A stretch of DNA of 64,000 bases from Spisula solida (lineage: Eukaryota > Mollusca > Bivalvia > Venerida > Mactridae): the NCBI GenBank assembly GCA_947247005.1, contig OX365945.1:16746501-16810500 (forward strand), read 5' to 3'. A program made the translations under genes and the position numbers. Position 1 is the stretch's first letter. Each line of letters starts with the position of its first letter. Below are positions 1-11,900 of the stretch, one piece after another. The notes beneath the pieces are model-generated. The model was not told the DNA's origin, made no database searches, and saw nothing but the letters and a program-made list of their open reading frames with translations.

Positions 1-150
1 ACGCAATAATATTCAAATAGCCCCATAGTGATGTTGTCTCGCCAGATTGAATTTCTTCATGATTTTCGAACAATTGAAATTGTATAAGACTAATTTAAAA
101 TTACTTAAGCTACAAATAGTCCCATGTCAAATTCCTGTTAAATGTCAACT

Positions 151-151
<1 letters not shown>

Positions 152-187
<36 letters not shown>
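152..187. repeat. (TAA)n microsatellite
   Basis: About twelve TAA units. In antisense they form the tail of a retroelement 3' end that continues to about 245, so the microsatellite is probably a retrotransposition tail rather than an independent repeat. Confidence 0.9.
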
Positions 188-188
<1 letters not shown>

Positions 189-260
189 GACTTTATTTAT
201 TGTGGATGACCTATTTGGTTCTAGACCAATTTTCAATATGGTCCACATAGTTCAAATTGG
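187..260 (-). mobile_element. 3' end of a dispersed retroelement (copy A)
   Basis: Read on the minus strand it gives GTGGACCATATTGAAAATTG, then CCACAATAAATAAAGTCG and the (TTA)n tail. The same order occurs at 27769-27823, also followed by TTA units. The AATAAA signal and the simple-repeat tail indicate the 3' end of a non-LTR or SINE-type element, here only about 75 bp long. Confidence 0.6.
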
Positions 261-665
261 AATGCAAGTGATGCTATATCTTCTTTGTATCAATGAAGTT
301 TCAAAAATAGTGAGCTGCATATCAACGATTACTGTATTAGCTTTAAATTGATACCTCACATTTTAAAATTCGTTCTGTGTAGATGTATCAATTGGTCAAT
401 TAACACTGTCTAATCGTGTATACTGTACTAACACTTCAATGATTGGGAAAATGTCACCTTTTACTGACCAAATTCATTCCCATTCAAGAATCGTTGTTTT
501 CTTAATGCGGGAGCAAATACAATATTTAAAATAATTTGTATGATGAAATGGTGTCATGTAATGTCTTATTTATCAACTACTTGATAGTTTATGGATTTTA
601 AAAGTGGTGTTACATGTATTTTATTTGGAAATTAACCTCATGCACGCCATCCAAATAGCACACCA

Positions 666-693
666 TACGAGGGTTGTTCAAATTGGAATGCAA
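666..693 (+). mobile_element. Solitary mariner-like terminus
   Basis: TACGAGGGTTGTTCAAATTG resembles Tc1/mariner inverted ends (TA followed by CGAGGG.TGTTC). The 18-mer GTTCAAATTGGAATGCAA inside it also occurs at 250-267. I did not find a convincing partner end; a CCCTCGTA at about 1671-1678 is a weak candidate. Confidence 0.35.
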
Positions 694-1194
694 CTAAGCC
701 CATAACTACTATCCTTGATAGATTCTAATGAAACAAGCCTTTGTTCCCATTGCCGTACTCATCTCCGATATATATGCCAAATTTTATTCAGTTATTCCAT
801 TTTTAGAATGCGATTTTGTTATCATTCCTATGTACACTGTGCATATACTGGCCATGAGCAAAACCAAGATCTTAACGTGCCTGATACAAATACAGATCAC
901 AAGGGACCATGCTTGACAAAAAGGCATGGTCGGAAAGCTCGAGAACCTTTACGCTTCTCAGAAAGTCACGTTAATTGCTGCTGCAGGTTGAGGCCCATTG
1001 CTCTGCAATAGCATGCTATCCTTCAAACACGTGGCTTGGCAGCGATTGTCGGAGTATTTCTTCAATTTTAGAAGGAATATACCTTTGTTAAACTTGGTAT
1101 TTACGTATTGTCATTTTTTCCATCAAATATAAAGGTAGAAACTTGGTTTATATCGAAAAAGGTGTACATTTCTACTGGCGCCCATGGTGCGATT

Positions 1195-2022
1195 TGCAAT
1201 GTATACCTTTGTTCTGTCTTTGTTGGCCCATATTTGTTTATGGATATGTCGCATGGTGGACAAAATGAACCCGTGTCTCGTTTATGGCCATTACAGTGGC
1301 AAACGATCGACTTTTTATCTAGAAACAGGTTTTAAACATTTTCTGGACAGTTTGTAAGGGCAAATGTGCTGGCGTCTCAAAGCATATAGAGGTGTTCAAA
1401 CTATGCTTTTTGTCCAAATTTTTGTAATATGCTTGATAATTGTATCAATATCTCCTAATGATGTGCCACCACATTGACCTACTTTCCTAATTTCAAATTA
1501 TCCACCAGTTTCCAAACACGGCGGGTTGGCGGACGGTCGTGCGGCCGGTCTGCGGACGAGCAGGCGGACGGACGGACGGGCGGGCGGGCCGGTGGACGGG
1601 CGGGCGCGCGCGCGGGCGGGTGGCAAACCTTTTGTCCCCTCCGGCCAAAAACTGGTTGGGGACTAACAGCCCTCGTATTAGAAAAGGGTGGCGGAAATCA
1701 AATACGTTTTGAAAACTGGGGAAGTTTGCAACTAGGCAAGTAGTTCAATGTATTGGCACATCAGTAGGAGCTCTTCATACAATTATCAAGCATATAAAAA
1801 AATACGATGATAAGTATTGTTTTGATACCCCTATCTGCTTTGAGACGCCAGCACATATGCCCTTGCAAACTGCCAAAAAAAAGTTGAAACCAGTTTCTAG
1901 ATAAAAAAAGTCGACCGTTTGTACATGTAATGACCATAAACGAGACACGGGTTCGTTTGGTCACTCATGCGACAAATCCATAAACAGATATTGGCCAGCA
2001 AAGACAGAACAAAAATATGCAA
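1195..2022. repeat. Large inverted repeat (foldback) with GC-rich loop
   Basis: The left arm 1195-1445 is the reverse complement of the right arm 1777-2022 at what looks like roughly 85% identity. For example GTGCTGGCGTCTCAAAGCA (left) pairs with TGCTTTGAGACGCCAGCAC (right). The 331-bp spacer contains the GC-rich run. Short open frames in the arms mirror each other and are not genes. Confidence 0.8.
1517..1622. repeat. GC-rich CGGACGG/GGGC simple repeat
   Basis: A degenerate CGGACGG and GCGGGCGG tract with a (GC)n run stands out from the AT-rich surroundings. It forms the loop of the large inverted repeat and could form G-quadruplex or stable hairpin structures. Confidence 0.85.
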
Positions 2023-2819
2023 TTCTAATTATAGATGTTCTGGTAATGTTCTCTCAAAGACATTCATTTTGATATTTTATTTTTTAAGGATCAGATGGGC
2101 AAAGTATATGTCTACTATATTTTCCAGCTTTTGAAAACCAAGAATGTATAACACAGAGTCCAGTTACCTCAGACATATACGAGCTATCAATACTCGTTAA
2201 TCAATGCGGCTCTACGGTAAGAAAGCACTTGAGAAGTGACATGTACTACAGTCACGTAATAATGTTGACTTCGCAAGTCGAGACTGTGTGTCGTCCTGAT
2301 ACTATAGTGCGCCCAGGATGATGTGAAAGGCGGGAATATTTGGTATGGTCCACAAAGGTGGATCACAATTATTTGCACCTATTGTCCGTGATATTTTGAT
2401 TACAATACTGACCTTATATGCTATTTAAGTGATTTGTAAAACCAATTCTGCCACAGTTGACAAAACCGATTCATGTTTGTATATATCACATTATCCTGGG
2501 CGGACTATAGTCTTACAATTATTGTCATATATACAGGGTGTTAAACAGTTTTTAACACCCTGAACCTTCTACTCTCAAGTTTGGAAAGCCCTTTCGAAAT
2601 TATTTATAACATAGTACTTTTTAATATAATACTGTACACTGTTAGGAAGTTTAGCGACAGTATATACGGTATATGCATAAGTATCAAATTCATTATAACA
2701 AATGTGACAGCAGTGTCATGAGAACTATCGAACACTTCAAATGTTATTAAACTCGTTCGTGAAACTTTATCAAGCGAATTTGAGTATGATTTATCTAACT
2801 AATTTATATTTACTTTCAG

Positions 2820-2929
2820 CCTAAAAAACGAATTCGAGTACTAGGAACCAACGCTTATTATGATCTTGATTGTACAATAAATGGGGCTACAATATCGAAC
2901 ACTGTGTCTGATTCGGTCACCGTCATACC
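2820..2929 (+). CDS. Exon 1 (first recognised): N-terminal Cys-containing segment
   Basis: The acceptor is TTTACTTTCAG and the donor is GTAAGT. The 110-nt exon opens in phase 0 and ends in phase 2. It encodes residues 1-37 with a Cys at 18 inside YYDLDCTING. It could be part of an Ig-like or other small beta domain; I do not recognise a specific family. Because it starts in phase 0 without a signal peptide, at least one upstream coding exon must exist. Confidence 0.72.
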
Positions 2930-5900
2930 GTAAGTATTATAAATACAAGTTTACTTACTTATCAATGGGATAAGTAAACATGTGTTCTACAAAGGAACCA
3001 CGAGTGGTATTCAATATTGATCTTATTTAATTGGAGAATAAGGATAGCCACTCAGATCGCCTGTTACTGACCAAGAGTTTAATATGGTGTTGTTTGATTG
3101 GTTGTCCTTATGCTTTAATCAATTAAGATCAATATTGAATACCACCTCAGGGGTTGGATTATAACAATCCTTATACTCAGTACTACAGTGATTATTACTC
3201 GTGTAAGACTGTTCTCGGACGATTGGAATGCGAAAACGGTCGCAAATTGACAAAATGATTGCTAGTGTCTGGTATGGCTAGTTTGGCGAGTACAATAAAT
3301 CTAGCGAAATTTAAAATAACGAATACTGCACCTCGTGTCATCCAGTTACATGTATAAGGGATAAGGGCCATGTAGCCAGTTTCCCGTTTTTAGTGCTAAC
3401 AGCGAAGCAAGGGAAACCTACATGTACATGTACGTCACTTCAACGAACTCGCTCTTTCAAGGCGGGTGTTTCATCGCTAGGAATTATTAAGGGAGATAAT
3501 TTCATAACTGAACCATATATAGTTATGTTTCTTGGTCACTGCAATTCTCCTAGTTGCTATCTATTAACATACCAAGTTTCAAGTCAATACTTTAAATAGT
3601 TGTAATGCTCTGGACAAAGTTATGGTACGGATGCTGATCATTTCTATATCCCTTCTGCGTTTTGGCGAGAAATCCAAAATCCTTCTGTGATTACATTCTC
3701 TAAACCAACAGTTCTAAATACACTGCGGAGAAATTACCTCTGAAATGATCTCGCCATGATGATGCATCGTATGTTGCGTCACTAGGTGACAAAACATCAA
3801 TGAATTAAGTATTGTCCTTGTTTTGTCACGTAATAAGCGACCTGGAGAGATTTGTGGGCTTAATATACCATTAATAAGCTCCATCTCACGTTGCGGACAC
3901 CTTTGTCAACGATAATAATCCTCATTTACTCCTGTATTAGAGAGAGGATTGGGTGGATTACTGTTTATTCAGTTTGAAAAACATTGAGGAAGGTGGCCTA
4001 TACATGTACGATCGGAGGATCGCTTCACATCCCATCTTGACCACAAGGCAACAGAAAGCCTTGAAATAGCAAATTTGGAAAAGGGCTGTCAGTCAAATCT
4101 TGTTATTGCGCGGTAAAAACTGGTTATATTCTCCTGAACGCGAATGACATGAATGCGTTCGGAAAGCACAGGCAACGTAACGCTGACTTTACTATTGTTG
4201 CATGGTACGGGTTTGAAATTGATTATGTTATGTTTTTATTGGAACTGCGTGCTTTGGTGGGCGTACGGAACTCTTATCATTTGAGAGGACGGTGTTAAAT
4301 GATTACCTTTTTTGTCTGTACTTATTCGCGTTGGATTTGGTGTATGTAGATTAAACAAAAGGCACCTCCTTCTGGTATGTCATTTGGCTTGTTTGGCCTT
4401 GGCAGAATCGTCGGTTTGGACTGCCCAGCATGATTAAGGAGCATACGTATAGTATAGTACGTACTTAGTGTTTATAAATGGAAACATCATCGAAACCTAA
4501 AACTAGTGTCATTCCAACAAAAACACAGGTAGTTACTTTTTCAATAAGTATACACTCGTTGCAAAATTTTAATGTTTGTTCGTGGATAACAATCACATAC
4601 ATATTATACAATTTTTGCTAGTATATGCATTTATTCATTTTTATGGCAAAAAACTCTCAGAAATGCTTGTGCTACATTATTTTTTTATGTTACAAGACAA
4701 GTATAATAATCATCAAAAGTAAAACATGAATGTTATATCGACATCGTATCTCGACATCATACTATGTATATGGTATTTTGTAGCCGAACCTCCTTATATT
4801 CGTTAACCCGTAGTAAGTATAGGTCACTGACAAGATGCTTACTGTTGTGTTCACTCTTTCGTTTTGTGTTAAGCGGTTTACTATATTGCCATCGGTTTAT
4901 ACTTTATAGTGATCCTCAGTTGTTTAGCCTCATATGTCGGAAGGGTAGGAGTTAAGGGATGTTAAGTTAAGAGGACAGTCCATTTAGCCAAGCCGGAATA
5001 CATGTAGCACCGTAATAGTGTAAAGGGGATAATCGGGCCTCTTGTAAATAGCATTTTTCTATTAGACTACTGTTAACCTATCCTAAAATCCGGAACCGTC
5101 CGACATATGTATACAATTAATAGAAAGAGATGTGTTAAAGTTCGCTGAATTGTTAATAATAGAGCAGCAAAAGCCTGAAAAGTGGCTTATTTAAGGAGTA
5201 ACATTGCAATAAAAGTACACAAGCTGAGTCATATACCAAGATGTTCGGAAGACTTTGAAGTTTATCAAACAGTGAACTAAAGTTGCCGACCTTGGGAGGA
5301 AAGTTGGAATAATTCAAGGTCAAGGTCATACTGATAAGCAAAATATGATGTAGACGATACTGTATTGGTCTAAAAATAACATTATAAAAATACTTGTTAT
5401 TGCATAATGTTTGTTATTATATTATACCTTAGTACACAAGCTATTAATTGATGTCAATATTTTGGGTCCCAAATGTCAAGGTCAAGGTCGTTTCAAGGTC
5501 AAAGTATAAAAAATATCTAAAATTTACTGTTTATGTAACTAACACTTTTCCTGGCTTAACGAACAATGTATAAATATGTATTTAGGGCACTTTTGCATAA
5601 TATTCTATTCATTATCTTTAAATCCATACCAAATAAGTGTATATTTCATGCCTATAATAATCTGAAATTGTGGTCAACCACAGTTCAATCAGTACATATT
5701 GTTTCGAACAAACCTATATTCCAAACAGTATTTGTCAAAATCGTATTATATTTGCAGATTTATATAGATGTATAGAACTAGTGTTTTGTAATATATAAAG
5801 AAAAGCTATTTTTAATATGACTTAAGCTTATTACCTTCTTATTTATGAAAAAAGTTTGGTAAAATGCATATCGTATTAATTTACCCCACCCACCATGTTA

Positions 5901-8900
5901 TACAGCATTTCTTAAAGCTGAGTTGGTATTCATGTTCCATGACAATCAACTCAAAAGAAGGTGGTAACACATGTTTAACAAGCAATTTTATATTCAAATG
6001 TGGGTGTCTATGGCTGTAGTATATAAACTAGCTGGCTTAAACTGTCCATGCTAGGAACATACCAAGAAATCCAAGATGGCCACCATTCTTTGCCTATATA
6101 GTCTATATGTGTGTTCAAATATGGCAGATTCTAACACATTTGTGATGTTAAATGGTTACATGCTAGGTATTTATTTGATAGTGTACACACTAATGACATA
6201 CTACACTGACCACTTTGTGGCCAGGTTCAAGGTCATTTCAAGGTCAAAGTATGAAAAGTTCTGCAAAATTGTTATTTCCTCTCTACATGTCTAACAAGCA
6301 AGGAATTTCTTCATCGAGCCGTGCTATGTACTCCATACAGCTAGGAATGGCTTTGTCATGTTGTACTAGTATTAGGTTATCCAACAAGTCAGCATGTGCC
6401 TTTCAGTGTTAGGTACTCGAAAGAGGCTATCCATGAATGGCTGTATTTGGCAGTGGTAGGTAATCCAATAGAGCCAGAAATTGCCTGCTAGGCAGTATGA
6501 GGTAACCACGATAGTCAGGAATTGGTGTATCATAAAGTGTCATACAGGAGCACCAAAGAGCCAGGAATTATCATGTCTAGCAGTGTTAGGTATTCCATAG
6601 TTCTAGGAAGTGCTGTACCATGCAGTATTTAGTACCACACAGAACCAGGAATGGCTGTATTTTACAGTAATAGTTACCACATAGAGGCAAAAATGGATAA
6701 CAGAAACTGTTAGGTACCCCATAATGCCAGCAATTGCTTACTAGTAACTAGACAGTTTAAGTCACCCATTTCAACCACAAGCATAGTTTTGTTTGACAGT
6801 TTAAAGAAGGACGTACCAATGTATCACTGGTGACTTTTAATGTCAGTACCTGACAATGTGTAGTTAAGAAAGGGTTTCCTAGGCATTTCCTGGTTTTCCA
6901 TCGCTCTATGAAAGGATGTACCAGGCATAGCTAGTTAATAAATGAAGCCATGAATGACTGTTTTATACAGTTTATAGCACAGGTGTTTGGCATGTTGATA
7001 TGACCCCCATGGTCCCCTCTACAACCCAACATAAAAAAATATCCAAATCTCTATAGAACATAGAGATTTTGATATTTTTTTATGTTGGGGTGTAGAGGAA
7101 ACCATGAGGGTCATATTCACATGCCAAACACCTGTCACAGTGGTTTATAGTAGCTCATACTGCAATAAAAGCCAGTATAAGGTAATGTTTGATACCACAT
7201 GGAACCATTTAAGGATGTTTCAGGCAGTGTTAGATATCAAATGGAACAATGTAAAACTGTTCCTAGCAGTAGTACAAGTATAGGTTGGTACAACATGAAG
7301 ACATCAAATGCTGTGTAAAACAGTTGTTGGTACCACATGGTGCTAAAATGCTATGTAAGACAGTTGTTGGTACCTCATGGAGCTATGAAATGCTGCGTTA
7401 GACAGTTGTTGGTACCCAATGGCACTATAAAATGCTATGTTACACAGTTGTGGGTACCCCGTGGTGCTATAAAATGCCATGTTAGACAGTTGTTGGTACG
7501 CCATGGCTCTATAAAATGCTGTGTTAGACCGTTGTTGGTGTCCCATAAAGCCATGAAATGCTGTGTTAGACCGTTGTTGGTGTCCCACAGAGCCATGAAA
7601 TGCTGTGTTAGACAGTTGTTGGTACCCAATGAACTTATAGCATGCTGTGTTAGGCAGTTGTTGATACCCTATAGAGCCATGGAATGCTGTGTTAGACAGT
7701 TGTTGATACCCCATAGAGCCGTGAAATGCTGTGTTGGGCAGTTGTTGGTACCCCATAGAGCCATGAAATGCTGTGTTAGGCAGTTGTTGGTGTCCCATAG
7801 AGCCATGAAATGCTGTGTTAGGCAGTTGTTGGTGTCCCATAGAGCCATGGAATGCTGTGCTAGACAGTTGTTGATACCCCATAGAGCCGTGAAATGATGT
7901 GTTAGGCAGTTGTTGGTACCCCATAGAGCCGTGAAATGCTGTGTTGGGCAGTTGTTGGTACCCTATAGAGCCGTGAAATGCTGTGTTGGGCAGTTGTTGA
8001 TACCCTATAGAGCCATGAAATGCTGTGTTGGGCAGTTGTTGATACCCCATAGAGCCATGAAATGCTGTGTTAGGCAGTTGTTGGTGTCCCATAGAGCCAT
8101 GGAATGCTGTGCTAGACAGTTGTTGATACCCCATAGAGCCGTGAAATGCTGTGTTAGGCAGTTGTTGGTACCCCATAGAGCCGTGAAATGCTGTGTTGGG
8201 CAGTTGTTGGTACCCCATAGAGCCATGAAATGCTGCGATAGACAGTTGTTGGTGTCCCATAGAGCCATGAAATGCTGTGTTAGACAGTTGTTGGTACCTC
8301 ATAGAGCCATGAAATGCAGTGTTAGACAGTTGTTGGTGTTCCATAGAGCCATGAAATGCTGTGTTAGACAGTTGTTGGTACCCAATGAACCTATAGCATG
8401 CTTTGTTAGACAGTTGTTGATACCCTATAGAGCCATGGAATGCTGTGTTAGACAGTTGTTGGTACCTCATAGAGCCATGAAATGCAGTGTTGGACAGTTG
8501 TTTGTACCCCATAGAGCCATGAAATGCTGTAATAGACAGGTGTTGGTGTCCCATAGAGCCACGAAATGCTGTGCAAGACAGTTATTGATACCCCGTGTTG
8601 TCTTGAGAGACAGTGTCATACATTATTATTTTATTAGATATCCCACTAAACACTGGATGACTGTGCCAGACATTTGTAGATGCCCCATGGTATGAAGAAT
8701 AGGTATACTAGGTGATGATCTTATTCTTCTGAGGCTAGTAACAGCTGTATTTGATAGTATCCCAAAAAAATAGAAATCTCTACCTGGACTTTTACTCTGC
8801 ACAATGATTAGTTAAGCTGTTTTTACAACCTTTAAACATTTATGTTCCTTACACTTAAGTATTAGAAACATTTGTTGACACATTTTCTTGATTATGACTA

Positions 8901-11900
8901 TTGCTATTGGGATTTGAAATAAATCAACTGCAATGAATGTTATGAAAGTGGGTGGGGTAATTTTTAATTACTGCTAGTTGCCACTTAAATCTCTAAATTT
9001 CCCTTTAAATTGGTACATTTCAAATCATATTGACCCGATATCGACTTCCATGTGTAAATGAATGTGTTTAAGCATCATGTCTACCACTGATACATTCGAT
9101 ATCTAGTGTATACTGGTTTTTTGCACTTTTTTACCATTTGACCTTGAAATGACCTTGACCTTCATTCATGATGACCTCAATAAATGACCCTTAGCATTGA
9201 CAGTATTAGACATTTATATTCAGTCAAACATTCGATAATGATAATTCAAATACTACAGGCTAAATTATGTGTAAATCAACTACATTTAATGTTTTGAAAG
9301 GGGATGGGGTAATTGTTTATTACACTAAATTGCCTCTCAGACTCCGAATATTCCTTGGAATTGATACATTTCATATTTTTTTCATCTAATAGTTACTCTC
9401 ATGTGCAAATGCATGTGTTTAAGCATCATTTGTACTATTTATGACATTTGAAATCTGGTGCACATCTATTTAGTGTACGTTTTTACCATTTGACCTTGAA
9501 CTGACCTTGACCTTGACATTGTTGGACAACAGATTGGAATTAAAATTGTGCAATTAGTAAGTATGTATCAAAGTCAGTGAACCATTTCACTATAACATGC
9601 AAGTTTTGTGTATTAATAAAGGTTAGGTAAACTGTAGTTTGTATCTTATTTTGAAGCACCATGTGACCTTGAACTTGACCTTTTCAAACTTTCCTCTCAA
9701 GGACGACAACTTTTACCTATATTACAGTAATCCTGAATGTCTCAGGAACATTTTGGTATATGACTCAGCTTGTGTACTTTTATTGCAATGTTCACTCTAC
9801 TTTGAGTCAAAATGCTGCTCTACTATAAGTTACAAATCTATGTAAAACAAGTTCAGGAAGTAACCTATATAAAAAACGCTCGTTTTGTTTTATTTGCTTA
9901 GATCACCAGTACCACATCACCATGTCTATCCTAATCCTTTCGACATTAAATGTATGGTATTTGCGGCCTCGGGTTGGAACGCACCAGTATGGGAGGCAGA
10001 ATATGGTCAAGACTTAAAACTTCGATGTATTTACAATAAAGGGAAATTAGGAAGTGGTAAGTACAATTGTAGTCCACCTCATTCAATAGATTTAGTGTAG
10101 AATAATTCATCTTATGCACTTCATGTATGTCAGGTGCTTACACTTTACCCATGTTCAAAAATGTCGGGTGTCTCAACATGTCGGGTGTTCAAGCATGTCT
10201 GGTATCACGACAGGTCCGTGTTTAGACATGTCTGGTATCTCGAGTTGTCCGGTTTTCAGACATGTCTGGTATCTCGAATTGTCTTGACATGTATGGTGTC
10301 AAGACATATTAGGTGTTCAGTTGAAGTAATTTACCAGGTGGCAGCAAAGGTGAGCTTCAGTTGTGTGAATAAGACTTTCTTCACTGTCCTTACTTGGCGC
10401 ACATTGATTACAAGAATGGGTCACACGTCATTATAATAAGCATAGTATTACGTAAATTTCGCCTTCCTGAATAATATTTGGATAAAATGAATCCTTTTCA
10501 GCTCGAGACAACTGGGGAAAATCTTTCCACATCGCTTTTCCAACACATGCGGCAGCTACCTTTATAGGTATTGAAATATATACGTCAGAACTTGGAACTC
10601 GTGTACACATCGTTGGGGAACTTCCTGGATATAGAATAGATGAAATGGTTTTCGTGAAACGTGACTCGGCGGTATATGTTTACATGCATTACTCACTGAC
10701 AGCATATGTTCGTTCTATCTGATCAGTTATACCTTCTAAGCTTTATTTATGAATAAATGTGCTTGATACTTCGCATATGGTATTTATATATGGTAGGGCT
10801 AGGTACCTCGAGGAAAAAGACACCGGGTTAATCAAACGACATTTTTAGTTGCTCAAATACCACGGTTTATACCGCGGTATACCATCAACCTTATTGTAAG
10901 ACTTACAGCTATGGTAAACTAGACATAATGTAATGGAAAACGCTCAGCCATGTTATTCTTTAAGTACGACGACAAAGGCTTGTAATTGACTAGAATTAGA
11001 CAAACATCAAAACTATATAAAATGAAAACTTGAATTGAGAAAGCACGCTTAATGCTGGACTTCACATGAGGCAATGCGAGAAAGTAATTATAGTAGCATG
11101 GAAATGTCAAGGGTTTTTTATGGGAAAGCATGTATCGTATATTTTGTTGTTACGCCTAGTGATATAAAATAATTAAATGCAGGTATAAGGTTGATAAAAT
11201 TCCGGTATTTCGGATAGTTCCACGGTACCGTATCGTGGGAAAATAATACCACAGTTACCGGTATACCACCACGCAGCTCTAATACCGGTATTTGGCACAT
11301 TAATTCCATGTAAATGTCAAAAGCGCATGTTCTATCTATTGGAGAGGAAGACGATCGAATGAGACAAAACAAATCTAAAAGTCCCCAATATTCTGAAATT
11401 TGAAATATTTCAAAGGTCGGAAATGCAAACAATACATTGACTACTCGGCCATTCAATATTATGTATAACACTAGATATTGTGCGGAAATCACATGCTTGG
11501 GTCATTTTTATTCTGTCTTATACAATTTAACACCTTTCACTATTTAGTACAATACCAATTAGAAAAATTGCTATTAACTTGTACAATATTGAAACAATTG
11601 AGAACTTCGTGATCGTTATTTTTTTCGATTTCTTTTTATGTTTTTGTTGTCTCACTTGTTTATCATCGTCTAAAGAACCCCTACATTTATTTGCAGTCAA
11701 TACGTATTATTGACGCACAAATGTTATGTTCAAAAATGCAAGACAACGCATCGTGTTTAAATTCAAGACATTTTAAAACATATATCCTTTCCGCTACCAT
11801 AGCGTACTAATGCAGACTCGCCGGGATGGCCATTTTGACCTTCCGTAGTTTTCGACCTAAATGCCAAAATTCGTGAATTTTGCTGTCATGGGTACACAGG

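Larger units (their letters stand above)
5148..9833. mobile_element. Foldback element: long inverted arms around a 42-bp minisatellite core
   Basis: The right arm (about 8945-9833), reverse-complemented, is colinear with the left arm (5148-about 6290). The outermost module contains TATGACTCAGCTTGTGTAC on the right and its complement on the left. Next come an AGGTCA-rich module (5475-5510; 9485-9525), a TTACCCCACCCA block (5881; 8948 and 9303) and a second AGGTCA module (6225; 9140). Between the arms is the 42-bp array. No transposase was seen. Target duplications are not resolved. Confidence 0.72.
2930..9901 (+). other. Intron 1, largely mobile DNA
   Basis: This 7-kb intron holds a 142-bp inverted-repeat MITE (3004-3145), an unstructured AT-rich part with short repeat remnants (3146-5147) and a 4.7-kb foldback element with a 42-bp minisatellite core (5148-9833). 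Only about 70 bp separate the end of the foldback element from exon 2. Confidence 0.7.

Noticed and set aside
142..351. 69-codon frame starting with poly-isoleucine
   Set aside because: A translated TAA microsatellite and retroelement tail.
1474..1743. 89-codon Gly/Arg-rich frame
   Set aside because: A translated GC-rich simple repeat in the loop of an inverted repeat.
2172..2215. Possible 44-bp exon (TTACCTCAG ... GTAAGA) that would join exon 1 in phase
   Set aside because: Splice sites fit, but the peptide is too short and shows no motif. Kept only as a possibility for the missing 5' part.
7343..8554. 403-codon minus-strand open frame, and 186- and 261-codon plus frames over the same array
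   Set aside because: The frames follow a 42-bp minisatellite unit whose length is a multiple of three, are open on both strands and lie inside an intronic foldback element.
10795..11290. hAT-like element suggested by TAGGGCTA and an inverted GCAGCTCTA with GGTATACC phrases
   Set aside because: The ends match poorly and no target duplication was found.
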